The notes beneath the pieces were generated by a model. That model saw nothing but the letters and a program-made list of their open reading frames with translations, did no database searches and was not told the origin of the DNA. A DNA stretch of 48,021 bases. Source: Ruminococcus sp. Its GTDB lineage: Bacteria > Bacillota > Clostridia > Oscillospirales > Ruminococcaceae. The translations under genes were made by a program, and so were the position numbers. Of the stretch, positions 35,264 to 42,918 are shown one piece after another. The stretch lies in the NCBI GenBank assembly GCA_021200415.1, contig JAJQGO010000009.1:1-48021 (forward strand), given 5' to 3'. Position 1 is the stretch's first letter. Every line of letters begins with the position of its first letter.

Positions 35264-36160
35264 TTATTCAACAATTCCTGTAAGTGAAACAAACGCGTAA
35301 AATGTCGGGAGAACAAAAAGTACGCTGTCAAAGCGATCCATAAGTCCGCCGTGACCCGGCATTATTTTGCCGTAATCCTTGATTCCGCACTGGCGCTTTA
35401 CGAGAGATGCGGAAAGATCGCCGATTGTTCCGATGACTGCACAAATAACTCCGAGAGCGAAAATAGCAATATAAGAAACATATGCGATTTCAATTTCCGT
35501 CTTAGCAAGCTTATTGACATAAAGAGCGAAAGCTCCCACAAAAACAAGACCTGTTATTACAAGACCACCGACAAATCCCTCGATAGTTTTCTTCGGGCTT
35601 ATTTCAGGACAAAGCTTATGCTTGCCGATTGCAACACCTGTGAAGTACGCGCCCGTATCAGCAATCCATGCACCGCAAAGTCCCATAATAAGCAGGAAAA
35701 GTCCATTATCCGGACTATACCGTTCAATGCGAACCATCGTTGTCATTGCCTGCGGAACGAGAATCATAACGGCAATTGCAAAAAACACCTGTTCGTAGCG
35801 GATTTCATTGTGCTTTTTCAGCCATGTGAGAAAGATTACAAACGCTGCCGCAAGTGTTACCGCAAATGAAATCATGGTGACATCTCCGTTGATTGATACA
35901 GTATTCACGCTGTCTTCTACATAGTCTACAATTGACTGCACATAATATTTGCTGTAGATAAGGGGCATGGATATTCCGCACAGCTCAACTGCCGCAAGTA
36001 TCGGTATACAGGTGTGCAACTTAACTGCACGAAGCAGCTCGTAAAGCATTATGGCAATCATTGCCGCAACAGCAATGGGAAGTACAATCGTTGAATGAAA
36101 AACAAGAACCAAAGCCAATATTGCAATTCCGGCAGCGGCGGATATAATTCGTGTAAGCAT
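35264..36160 (-). CDS. cdsA: Phosphatidate cytidylyltransferase
   Basis: CdsA makes CDP-diacylglycerol, precursor of all phospholipids. Start ATG 36160 (MLTRIISAAAG) overlaps the uppS stop as TGATG and has GGAGG 6 bases upstream; a GTG one codon earlier is possible. The 298 residues contain about eight hydrophobic segments and the family signature KRQCGIKDYGKIMPGHGG, continuing as LMDRFDSVLF near 268-288, with the catalytic metal Asp residues; AWIADTGAYFTG near 165 is a second conserved patch. Confidence 0.95.
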   Translation of the reverse strand: MLTRIISAAAGIAILALVLVFHSTIVLPIAVAAMIAIMLYELLRAVKLHTCIPILAAVELCGISMPLIYSKYYVQSIVDYVEDSVNTVSINGDVTMISFAVTLAAAFVIFLTWLKKHNEIRYEQVFFAIAVMILVPQAMTTMVRIERYSPDNGLFLLIMGLCGAWIADTGAYFTGVAIGKHKLCPEISPKKTIEGFVGGLVITGLVFVGAFALYVNKLAKTEIEIAYVSYIAIFALGVICAVIGTIGDLSASLVKRQCGIKDYGKIMPGHGGLMDRFDSVLFVLPTFYAFVSLTGIVE

Positions 36161-36900
36161 CACACACCTCCAAAACGCCTTGAACGTCCATCATAGTCAA
36201 TAAGAGCCTTGTTCAGATCCTCCGGAGAAAAGTCAGGCCATAATACATCCGTGAAATAATACTCGGCATAAGCGCACTGCCATATGAGATAATTTGAAAG
36301 GCGCAGCTCGCCGCTGGGACGTATAACGAGATCCACATCGGGAACTCCCTTTGTATAGAGGCAGTCAGCCACGCTCTCCTCGGTAATATCCTTCGGGTCA
36401 ATTTCGCCGTCCTTAGCCTTTTGAGCAAGAATACGCGCGGCATGGGCGATTTCATCACGTCCGCCGTAATTTACAGCCATAAGAAGGGTCATTTCCGTAT
36501 AATGGGCAGTATCCTCCTCAAGACGAATCATCTTCTCACGCAGGTCGTCATCAAAAACGCTTTTATCCCCGAGAAATATCATTCGTGTATTTTCCGAAAG
36601 GAAATTTCTTACATCAACGATATATTCCCGAAACAGCTCCATAATAGTATCAACCTCGTCCTTTGGACGCTGCCAGTTTTCGGTTGAAAAGGCATAGAAC
36701 GAAATATTTTGCAGCCCTATGTCCTTGCAATAGCGGACGATTTTCTTGAAATTCTTAGCTCCCTCTCTATGCCCGAAAGAACGGGGCAGACCACGCTTTT
36801 TTGCCCATCTGCCGTTGCCGTCCATGATAAATCCCACGTGCTGCGGGAGCTTCTCCGGAAGGGCTATCGGAGAATTTTTTTTCTTATTAAAAAGTGCCAT
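36160..36900 (-). CDS. uppS: Undecaprenyl diphosphate synthase (cis-prenyltransferase)
   Basis: UppS extends farnesyl-PP to C55-PP, the lipid carrier for cell-wall precursors. The 246 residues show Asp27 and the P-loop-like GFIMDGNGRWAKKRGLPR, then GHREG at 43-47, SFYAFSTENWQRP near 72, MAVNYGGRDEI near 142 and DLVIRPSGELRLSNYLIWQ near 194-212. The N-terminus has a short extra basic stretch. It precedes cdsA with a one-base overlap and follows frr by 11 bases. Confidence 0.97.
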   Translation of the reverse strand: MALFNKKKNSPIALPEKLPQHVGFIMDGNGRWAKKRGLPRSFGHREGAKNFKKIVRYCKDIGLQNISFYAFSTENWQRPKDEVDTIMELFREYIVDVRNFLSENTRMIFLGDKSVFDDDLREKMIRLEEDTAHYTEMTLLMAVNYGGRDEIAHAARILAQKAKDGEIDPKDITEESVADCLYTKGVPDVDLVIRPSGELRLSNYLIWQCAYAEYYFTDVLWPDFSPEDLNKALIDYDGRSRRFGGV

Positions 36901-36911
36901 TCAAGCTCCTA

Positions 36912-37466
36912 TCATATGCTCATGATTTCTTTTTCTTTTTCGGCTACAGCCTTATCAATATCAGCGCAGTATTTATCGGTAATATCCTGAACCTTCTTTT
37001 CGCAGTCCCTGAGATCGTCCTCCGTAATCTCGGAATTTTTCTTCATGGCTTTGAATTTTTCCATGCTGTCACGTCTGATGGAACGCACTGTAACCTTTGC
37101 TTCCTCACCATATTTTTTTACGCTTTTGCACAATTCCTTACGGCGATCCTCAGTAAGCTGCGGGAATACAAGACGTATTACCTTTCCGTCGTTTGTGGGG
37201 GTGATTCCGACATCGGATGCCATGATTGCCTTTTCGATTGATTTCAGAGTTGAAGCGTCCCAAGGCTGAATCACAAGAATTCTTGCCTCGGCAACGGAAA
37301 TTGCCGCCATTTGGTTTACAGGTGTGGGCGTTCCGTAATAATCAACAGTCACCTTATCGAGAACGGCAGGATTGGCTCTTCCGGCTCTGACTCCTGCGAA
37401 TTCATTTCCCAAAGCGTTCAGGCATTTTGTCATTTTTTCCTTTGTTAAGTTAAGCTGCTCTTTCAT
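36912..37466 (-). CDS. frr: Ribosome recycling factor
   Basis: RRF with EF-G splits ribosomes after termination. The 184 residues are full length: three-helix bundle, with the conserved LRAGRANPAVLDKVTVDYYG-like stretch (here GVRAGRANPAVLDKV near 25-39) and the beta domain between helices I and II, then RRKELCKSVKKYGEEAKVTVRSIRRD near 115-140. AGAAAGGAA precedes the ATG. Position between pyrH and uppS is the classic order. Confidence 0.97.
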   Translation of the reverse strand: MKEQLNLTKEKMTKCLNALGNEFAGVRAGRANPAVLDKVTVDYYGTPTPVNQMAAISVAEARILVIQPWDASTLKSIEKAIMASDVGITPTNDGKVIRLVFPQLTEDRRKELCKSVKKYGEEAKVTVRSIRRDSMEKFKAMKKNSEITEDDLRDCEKKVQDITDKYCADIDKAVAEKEKEIMSI

Positions 37467-37505
37467 TTTTAAATTTCCTTTCTGAATTAAATATATAAAT
37501 ATGTA

Positions 37506-38213
37506 TTATTCGTAAACAACAGTACCGATTTCCGCGCCCATTACAGCGTCATAGATATTATCGGGACGGCTGAGGTCAAACACGAGCATTTTCATTTTGT
37601 TATCACGGCACATTGTTGCGGCAGTGCTGTCCATAACGCCAAGCTCCTCGCTGAGCACCTGACTGTAGGTAAGATCAGTAAACTTCTTAGCATCGGGATA
37701 TTTATGGGGATCTTTATTGTAAACGCCGTCAACAAGAGTTGCCTTAAATAAAATATCAGCGCCGATTTCAACCGCACGGAGAGAAGCTGCCGTATCGGTT
37801 GAAAAGAACGGATTTCCCGTACCGCAGCCGAATATAACGATTCTTCCCTTTTTCATGTGATTCATAGCCTTGTTGCGGATGTAAGGCTCTGCAACCTGCT
37901 GCATTGTAATGGCGGTCTGCACACGAACCTCGCAGCCGAGGGATTCCAGAACATCAGCAATTGCAAGAGCGTTCATTGCGGTTGCAAGCATACCGATGTG
38001 GTCTGCGCGAGTTCTGTCCATAGCGCCGCTTGAACGGCCTCTCCAGAAATTTCCTCCGCCAACGACAATTCCCACCTGAACGCCTGCGTCTGCGCATTTT
38101 TTTACGCTTTTGCAGATTTCGGTTATAACGTCGTAATCAAGACCTGTTTTATTGCTGCCTGCAAGCGCCTCACCGCTTAGCTTTAAAAGTATCCTTTTAT
38201 ATTTTGGTTCCAT
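37506..38213 (-). CDS. pyrH: UMP kinase
   Basis: PyrH phosphorylates UMP in pyrimidine synthesis, regulated by GTP and UTP. The 235 residues are an amino-acid-kinase fold: [11 protein letters not shown] at the start, [10 protein letters not shown] near 51-60, [14 protein letters not shown] near 71, [16 protein letters not shown] near 129 and a [13 protein letters not shown] stretch near 157. First gene of the cluster here; the usual upstream partners rpsB and tsf are not adjacent, being replaced by the tRNA-Ser pair in the opposite direction. Start ATG 38213 has GAGAGGTG upstream. Confidence 0.96.
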   Translation of the reverse strand: MEPKYKRILLKLSGEALAGSNKTGLDYDVITEICKSVKKCADAGVQVGIVVGGGNFWRGRSSGAMDRTRADHIGMLATAMNALAIADVLESLGCEVRVQTAITMQQVAEPYIRNKAMNHMKKGRIVIFGCGTGNPFFSTDTAASLRAVEIGADILFKATLVDGVYNKDPHKYPDAKKFTDLTYSQVLSEELGVMDSTAATMCRDNKMKMLVFDLSRPDNIYDAVMGAEIGTVVYE

Positions 38214-38243
38214 ATTACACCTCTCAAAAAAATATCTATGTAT

Positions 38244-38272
38244 ATTTTACACTAAAAATGAAATTATGTAAA
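38244..38272 (-). promoter_or_regulatory. Promoter of the pyrH-polC cluster
   Basis: On the - strand TTTACA (38272-38267) and TAAAAT (38249-38244) are 17 bases apart, about 30 bases before the pyrH ATG. The 160 bases between this and the tRNA promoter (38273-38432) show no gene. Confidence 0.65.
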
Positions 38273-38432
38273 GTGTAATTCAGGAAATTCAATGGCATTT
38301 TCATTTTTTTCTATCTTTTACTTAATTCCATACGGTCTATTTTAAGCAAGATAAATTTGAAGGATGAATTTTATATGTCATATTGCACAAATTTGTGGAA
38401 AAAATCTTGTGAAGCAATTACGCATATTTTTC

Positions 38433-38461
38433 TTGACAACCGCTTTCAGGCGTGATATAAT
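38433..38461 (+). promoter_or_regulatory. Promoter of the tRNA-Ser pair
   Basis: TTGACA at 38433-38438 and TATAAT at 38456-38461 are 17 bases apart, a full consensus 34 bases before the first tRNA. Confidence 0.85.
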
Positions 38462-38495
38462 ATAAAGGCTGAATGATTCAGCGCATAGTGAATAC

Positions 38496-38584
<89 letters not shown>

Positions 38585-38592
38585 TATTTTTT

Positions 38593-38682
38593 GCGGATTT
38601 ACCCAAGTGGTGAAGGGGCTCCCCTGCTAAGGGAGTAGGTCGGGAAACCGGCGCGAGAGTTCAAATCTCTCAATCCGCGCCA
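38593..38682 (+). tRNA. tRNA-Ser (anticodon GCU)
   Basis: The acceptor arm GCGGATT pairs with AATCCGC, discriminator G, and CCA is encoded. Anticodon stem CTCCC-CTGCTAA-GGGAG gives anticodon GCT (codons AGY). Long variable arm GGTCGGGAAACCGGC; T-loop GTTCAAATC. It lies 8 bases after the first tRNA-Ser. Confidence 0.97.
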
Positions 38683-38717
38683 ATAATTTTTTCATAATAT
38701 TCTTCCAATTTTTTTGC

Positions 38718-38749
38718 AAAAGCGTCCCTTTCGGGGCGTCTTTTGTTTT
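38718..38749 (+). terminator. Terminator of the tRNA pair
   Basis: AAAAGCGTCCC at 38718-38728 pairs with GGGGCGTCTTTT at 38733-38744 with a slight bulge, followed by GTTTTA. Confidence 0.75.
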
Positions 38750-38761
38750 ATGCTGAAAATT

Positions 38762-38793
38762 GCCTGCCGACTTCAAATGCCGGCAGGCTTTTT
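38762..38793. terminator. Terminator between tRNAs and amidohydrolase
   Basis: GCCTGCCG at 38762-38769 pairs with CGGCAGGC at 38781-38788. On the + strand it is followed by TTTTTATTA; on the - strand by AATTTTCAG, so it can end the convergent amidohydrolase transcript too. Confidence 0.75.
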
Positions 38794-38797
38794 ATTA

Positions 38798-39610
38798 TTA
38801 CCCGATTTTCAGACATTCCTTGAAATTATCCGCAAGAATATGCCTGTTATCATGCTCCGAAAATCCTAACGCAAGAAATCTTTCAAGCTCGTCGCCATGA
38901 TTCCACATGGGAAAATCAGTACCGAAAAAGCAATTCTCAACGCCATAGTCACGTATCATTTTTGCCGCTTTTTCCGGCGGCAGAAAAGCCAGTGAGCTGC
39001 TTGTGTCAAATTTAACATTATCCAGCCCTACAAGATATTCCGCAGCCTCGTCCCATCGCTCATACCCGCCAAGATGAGCCGCAAATATCGTCAGCTTCGG
39101 GAAATCTCTGTGAACATTCGCCAGCTTTTTCGGCGCGGAATATTCATATCTGCTGTCGCCGCAATGTATGAGTATCGGCAGAACTCCTTCAATCTGCTCG
39201 TAAATTTTGTATGCTTCGGGTGAATCCATATCAAATTTCTGAAAATCAGGGTGAATCTTGACGCCGTGCAGCTTCAGCTCCAATATATGACGGACGTCCG
39301 CAGATATATCCTCCGAGTCGGGATGCAGCGTTCCGAATCCCACAAATTCAGGGTGTTCCGCACATTCGCCTGCTATAAACTCGTTTATTGACGTTACCTG
39401 ATGAGCCTTCGTAGCTGTAGAGCATACAAGATAATTCAAGACTCCTATTTCAGAGCCTCTTTCCAAAAGATTTTTACTTGTTCCGCAGTTTCTCATGGGC
39501 AAATCATAAAATTTTCCGGTATTTGCAGTTGCATTTTCCGCAATTTTTTCCGGAAAAATATGTGCGTGTGCGTCAATAATTTCATATTGTCCATAAATTT
39601 CTGAATCCAT
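38798..39610 (-). CDS. Metal-dependent amidohydrolase family protein
   Basis: The 270-residue TIM-barrel hydrolase of the amidohydrolase-2 (ACMSD-like) group starts with the metal motif DAHAHIF (His15, His17). Later ligands are in LIHCGDSRYEY near 147, FAAHLGGYERW near 175 and the Asp of FFGTDFPMWNHG near 233. Family members hydrolyse or decarboxylate cyclic and aromatic acids; the substrate here cannot be told. It lacks a signal peptide and so is cytoplasmic. ATG 39610 has GGAGG upstream, a clear promoter and a terminator, so it is a single-gene unit. Confidence 0.85.
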   Translation of the reverse strand: MDSEIYGQYEIIDAHAHIFPEKIAENATANTGKFYDLPMRNCGTSKNLLERGSEIGVLNYLVCSTATKAHQVTSINEFIAGECAEHPEFVGFGTLHPDSEDISADVRHILELKLHGVKIHPDFQKFDMDSPEAYKIYEQIEGVLPILIHCGDSRYEYSAPKKLANVHRDFPKLTIFAAHLGGYERWDEAAEYLVGLDNVKFDTSSSLAFLPPEKAAKMIRDYGVENCFFGTDFPMWNHGDELERFLALGFSEHDNRHILADNFKECLKIG

Positions 39611-39647
39611 AACAATTCCTCCGTTCTGATATGTGTGTCTGAAAAAT

Positions 39648-39676
39648 ATTATAGCTCACAAATTAACGAATGTCAA
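39648..39676 (-). promoter_or_regulatory. Promoter of the amidohydrolase gene
   Basis: On the - strand TTGACA (39676-39671) and TATAAT (39653-39648) are 17 bases apart, 37 bases before the ATG at 39610. Confidence 0.85.
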
Positions 39677-39710
39677 TTATTTCCGAGAGTTGTTGCATAC
39701 GTGCAATAAA

Positions 39711-39740
39711 AATGGGTACAGTCCTACGCTGTACCCATTC
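39711..39740 (-). terminator. Terminator of the GH43 gene
   Basis: AATGGGTACAG at 39711-39721 pairs with CTGTACCCATT at 39729-39739. On the - strand TTTTTATTG follows the stem. Confidence 0.9.
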
Positions 39741-39761
39741 ATTCAAAATTAAATTATAAAA

Positions 39762-42500
39762 TTATAGTTGTGTAATCAGCATCTTTTTCATAAGACACAG
39801 ATCAAATATATCAACCTCACCGTCCTCGCAGACATCGCCTGCCGAGCGGTCGGTTATATCGCCTGCCCTAAGAATCCAGTTCTGCATCATAACCACATCG
39901 GCAACATTAAACACTCCGTCTGCGTTGACGTCGCCGATTACCTCTTCATCAGCAACAGGCTCGAGAATAAACTTCTGACCGCTGCCTCCCCAGTATTCCC
40001 ACTGGCAGATATTTGCTCCGTCATTAAGGCTGATTTCATAAACGTCCGCACAGCCCGTTCCGCCTGAAACGCTGCTCAAAAGCGTGTATGAACCGTCCTT
40101 GTTGCACTGGAGGATAAATTTCTGGGAGCTGTCGCCTGTATAATCACTCAGGAGCATATTTGCGCCGTTTGCAGCCGATCCGTTTTCAACTGTAAGCGTT
40201 CTGCCGTCCGAGGTCTGAACAGTATACGTTCCGTCGTCAAGGAGTGTAAATGTCCATGCTTCCGCTGCACTTTGAACTGCGTTTCCATCACTTTCAGCAA
40301 TGTACAATCCACTGTTGAGATTGCGGATTGTATAGTTTCCGCTGTTTACCATAGGGCAGACAGGCTCAATCAGCCACAGCTGACACTCCCCTCCCCAGTA
40401 ATTCCACTGATTGATATTTCCGCCATTTGCCGTTGACCATTCGTACACGTCAAGTCCTGCCGTATCGGCGGAGCATTTTGAAACAATTCCATAGCTTGAG
40501 CCGTTCTTCACGAGCTTCCACAGCTGATTATCAGCCCCTGTGTAGGTTTGCAGCTCAATATTAACTCCGTCCGCAGCGGAATTCTCGGAAACCGCTATGC
40601 ACTTTGATTCATCGGCAAGAGACATTATTCTGCAATATCCGCTGCTGTCCGCGACAATACGCCATTCCTGCTGACTTCCGCCTGTTTTCGTCCACTGCTG
40701 AATATTTGTTCCGTCAGATGTACTGCCGTTTTCCAGATCAAGCACCATTCCGCTGTTTACGTTTGTGATGTAGTATGACACGCCGCTCAGAAGCTCCGTA
40801 TCGCAAAGCGTAACGCTGCCGTCGCCCTCGGTTACAGTATCGGGAGCGTAAACCAGCTGACTTCCGCTGTTTGTATAGTCAATGAGAGGGCTTCTTGCCG
40901 TTCCTGTGTAGGCAGTGGTTTTTGCACCCCAGACTGTCTGATTGTTGCTGCCCACTGCTGTGAATGACATAACCGTCAGACCGCTTTCATTCTGCGCGGC
41001 AAGGAAATATCCGCTGTATTCCTGACCGTCCAGCACAAGAACTGCCGATGAGCTGTCAGACGCCTGTGACCATGTGCCGGTAACGTCGCCGGTTACAGTT
41101 CCGTCCGAATTGAGGGTAATTGAGCTGTAGCTGTGTATTGTAGATGAGGTGTCATTTCCATGGTTTATAAATTCATAGCTGCCGACAATATCGGAGGTTT
41201 CATAGCCGTATTCCGCAATCGTATCTCCGCTGTATTCAAAGGGCGATACAACAGGCCAGCCCTCATCGTTGAAGTACATTGTATGAACACGCACCTCATG
41301 ATACTCCGTGCCGCTGTTGAATCGTGCATGGTAAAACAGATACCACTGTCCGTCATCATCGCGAAGAACCGAATTGTGTCCGCACGCCATATAGGCAGTG
41401 CTTAGAGAGCTGAACTGATAATTGCCCATAACCTTCAGACCAACGCTGTCGAGATCCGTTCCTGTTCCAAGCACAGCCGAATTGCCTGCCGCATCGTAAA
41501 AGGGACCGTCCGGATTCTTTGAGCGGAAAACTCTCATGTTGTAGCCGCCGGTAGCTGTAAGACCTCCGTAAGTCACCCACAGATAAAAATATCCCGTATC
41601 TTCATTGTACTCTATGAATGGGCCTTCGCCGGATTTATAATATCCGACTGAAATCTTAGTGCCGAAATAGCTGTCAATCATTCTTCCGTCAGAGGTTGTA
41701 CCTGTTTCAGGATGAATGCATCTGCCTGTTTCAGGGTCGATTTCAAGAGTGAAAATGCCTCCCGACCACGAGCCATAGCACATATACATTGTTCCGTCAG
41801 TATCGTAATAAATTGTCGGGTCAATAGCGTTGGGGTAAAGATAATTGTTATAATTTGAGCTGCTGAACCAGCTTGAATTATACGTTACCTCACCTGCGTC
41901 AATAAGCTCGTCAATATTTGTAGAGGTGTATTTTCTGTTGACAGATTTTGTTGAGCTTGTAGCATAGCTGTCGTTTTGGGTGAATCCCGAATAAATGAGG
42001 GTGTCAACGAAGGTATAGGGACCTTCGGCAGTCTGCGAAGCGGCAAGACATATGACAGAACACATATATGTCGACGATGTGCAGAAATACATTAAATATG
42101 CGCCCTTAGTTCCGTCGTCGTTTATGTAATCGGGATTATATATTACGTCAGGTGCCCATACCGCATAGCCGCCCTCGCAGTCCTCAAGATCCTCGCCTGC
42201 CCACGCAAAGGCTTCCGCGAGGTTTGTGGATAAATCCCCGAACAGGGTATTTCCCGATGTGGTATAGCCATTTGTGAAACGAGTCCAGTTTTGCAGATCG
42301 GTTGATTTGGCAGCCTCAATATGAGAACCGAAAACGTAATATGTTCCGTCCGTATCCTTGAAAATGGACGGATCGTGAACCGATACACGGGATTTGTTTA
42401 CATCCGCAGAAGCGTTGTCATTCAGTAATGCCCCCTGAATTCCGCCGCTGAGCATCAACGCTCCCGCGATAAGCGTTGATAAAATTTTCTTAAACTTCAT
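39762..42500 (-). CDS. Secreted GH43 endo-arabinanase-type enzyme with two RICIN modules and dockerin
   Basis: The 912-residue cellulosomal enzyme has a signal peptide at 1 to about 32 and a five-blade GH43 domain at about 40-435. Its catalytic residues are visible: Asp43 (VHDPSIF, base), Asp227 (AIDPTIYY, pKa setter) and Glu292 (SGEGPFIEY, acid). A beta C-terminal domain at about 440-545 (SSITLNSDGTVTGDVTGTW) is of the type found in AbnB-like endo-1,5-alpha-arabinanases. RICIN/CBM13-like modules lie at about 570-706 and 712-846 (QxW motifs such as NIQQWT, NINQW, NICQWEYW). The dockerin, about 854-912, has two loops (GDVNADGVFNVADV, GDVCEDGEVDIFDL). Expected role: cutting arabinan side chains of pectin outside the cell. 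It has its own promoter; the leader carries a 178-bp repeat. Confidence 0.93.
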   Translation of the reverse strand: MKFKKILSTLIAGALMLSGGIQGALLNDNASADVNKSRVSVHDPSIFKDTDGTYYVFGSHIEAAKSTDLQNWTRFTNGYTTSGNTLFGDLSTNLAEAFAWAGEDLEDCEGGYAVWAPDVIYNPDYINDDGTKGAYLMYFCTSSTYMCSVICLAASQTAEGPYTFVDTLIYSGFTQNDSYATSSTKSVNRKYTSTNIDELIDAGEVTYNSSWFSSSNYNNYLYPNAIDPTIYYDTDGTMYMCYGSWSGGIFTLEIDPETGRCIHPETGTTSDGRMIDSYFGTKISVGYYKSGEGPFIEYNEDTGYFYLWVTYGGLTATGGYNMRVFRSKNPDGPFYDAAGNSAVLGTGTDLDSVGLKVMGNYQFSSLSTAYMACGHNSVLRDDDGQWYLFYHARFNSGTEYHEVRVHTMYFNDEGWPVVSPFEYSGDTIAEYGYETSDIVGSYEFINHGNDTSSTIHSYSSITLNSDGTVTGDVTGTWSQASDSSSAVLVLDGQEYSGYFLAAQNESGLTVMSFTAVGSNNQTVWGAKTTAYTGTARSPLIDYTNSGSQLVYAPDTVTEGDGSVTLCDTELLSGVSYYITNVNSGMVLDLENGSTSDGTNIQQWTKTGGSQQEWRIVADSSGYCRIMSLADESKCIAVSENSAADGVNIELQTYTGADNQLWKLVKNGSSYGIVSKCSADTAGLDVYEWSTANGGNINQWNYWGGECQLWLIEPVCPMVNSGNYTIRNLNSGLYIAESDGNAVQSAAEAWTFTLLDDGTYTVQTSDGRTLTVENGSAANGANMLLSDYTGDSSQKFILQCNKDGSYTLLSSVSGGTGCADVYEISLNDGANICQWEYWGGSGQKFILEPVADEEVIGDVNADGVFNVADVVMMQNWILRAGDITDRSAGDVCEDGEVDIFDLCLMKKMLITQL

Positions 42501-42523
42501 ACAATCAACTCCATTTTAAAAGA

Positions 42524-42563
42524 TAGCCGCATTTATTTCCCCCTACTGATTTAAATGCGGCTA
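42524..42563 (-). promoter_or_regulatory. Hairpin just upstream of the GH43 ribosome-binding site
   Basis: TAGCCGCATTTA at 42524-42535 pairs perfectly with TAAATGCGGCTA at 42552-42563 around 16 bases. It lies between the 178-bp repeat and the ribosome-binding site of the GH43 gene. No T-run follows, so it is more likely an mRNA-stabilising or translational element than a terminator. Confidence 0.5.
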
Positions 42564-42566
42564 CCC

Positions 42567-42743
42567 TAAGGCAACACCACACAAAGCACGCCTGTCGGCT
42601 TTGCCGCACATCTACTCGCCAATTTTCGCCATCTTTCGCAAAAATTTTTTGACATACATCAGTATGCCTGCAAAATTTTTGTTGCATCTGACGAAAATAT
42701 GGACATCGTATCTGTACGACAATCTTTGTGCGGTATAGCCTTA
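42567..42743 (-). repeat. 178-bp inverted-end repeat, full copy in the GH43 leader
   Basis: Read on the - strand it begins TTAAGGCTATACCGCACAAAG and ends CTTTGTGTGGTGTTGCCTTA. It aligns with the copy at 10353-10532 over its whole length; best conserved are CAAAGATTGTCGT, TTTTCGTCAG, GGCATACT..., GTATGTCAA and AGATGTGCGGCAAAGCCG. It is transcribed in the GH43 leader in the same orientation as the glnN copy is in its leader. Confidence 0.85.
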
Positions 42744-42833
42744 ACTATTTGTCCCCGAAAATGGATTTGCGAATAGTCAATAATAATTGCAGAATACTGA
42801 CCTATCAGCATTTTCATCATTTTCAACACTTTT

Positions 42834-42862
42834 ATAATATCACAATATTAGTATAGATTCAA
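42834..42862 (-). promoter_or_regulatory. Promoter of the GH43 gene
   Basis: On the - strand TTGAAT (42862-42857) and TATTAT (42839-42834) are 17 bases apart. Transcription would start near 42827, giving a leader of about 327 bases that includes the whole repeat copy. Confidence 0.65.
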
Positions 42863-42918
42863 TGCACTATTGCACCAATTTTATAACATTTTCGTTCAAC
42901 CTGCCCACTGCATACGAA

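Noticed and set aside
38214..38432. rpsB-tsf or a small gene upstream of pyrH
   Set aside because: No open frame with a ribosome-binding site on either strand; the usual neighbours are not in this window.
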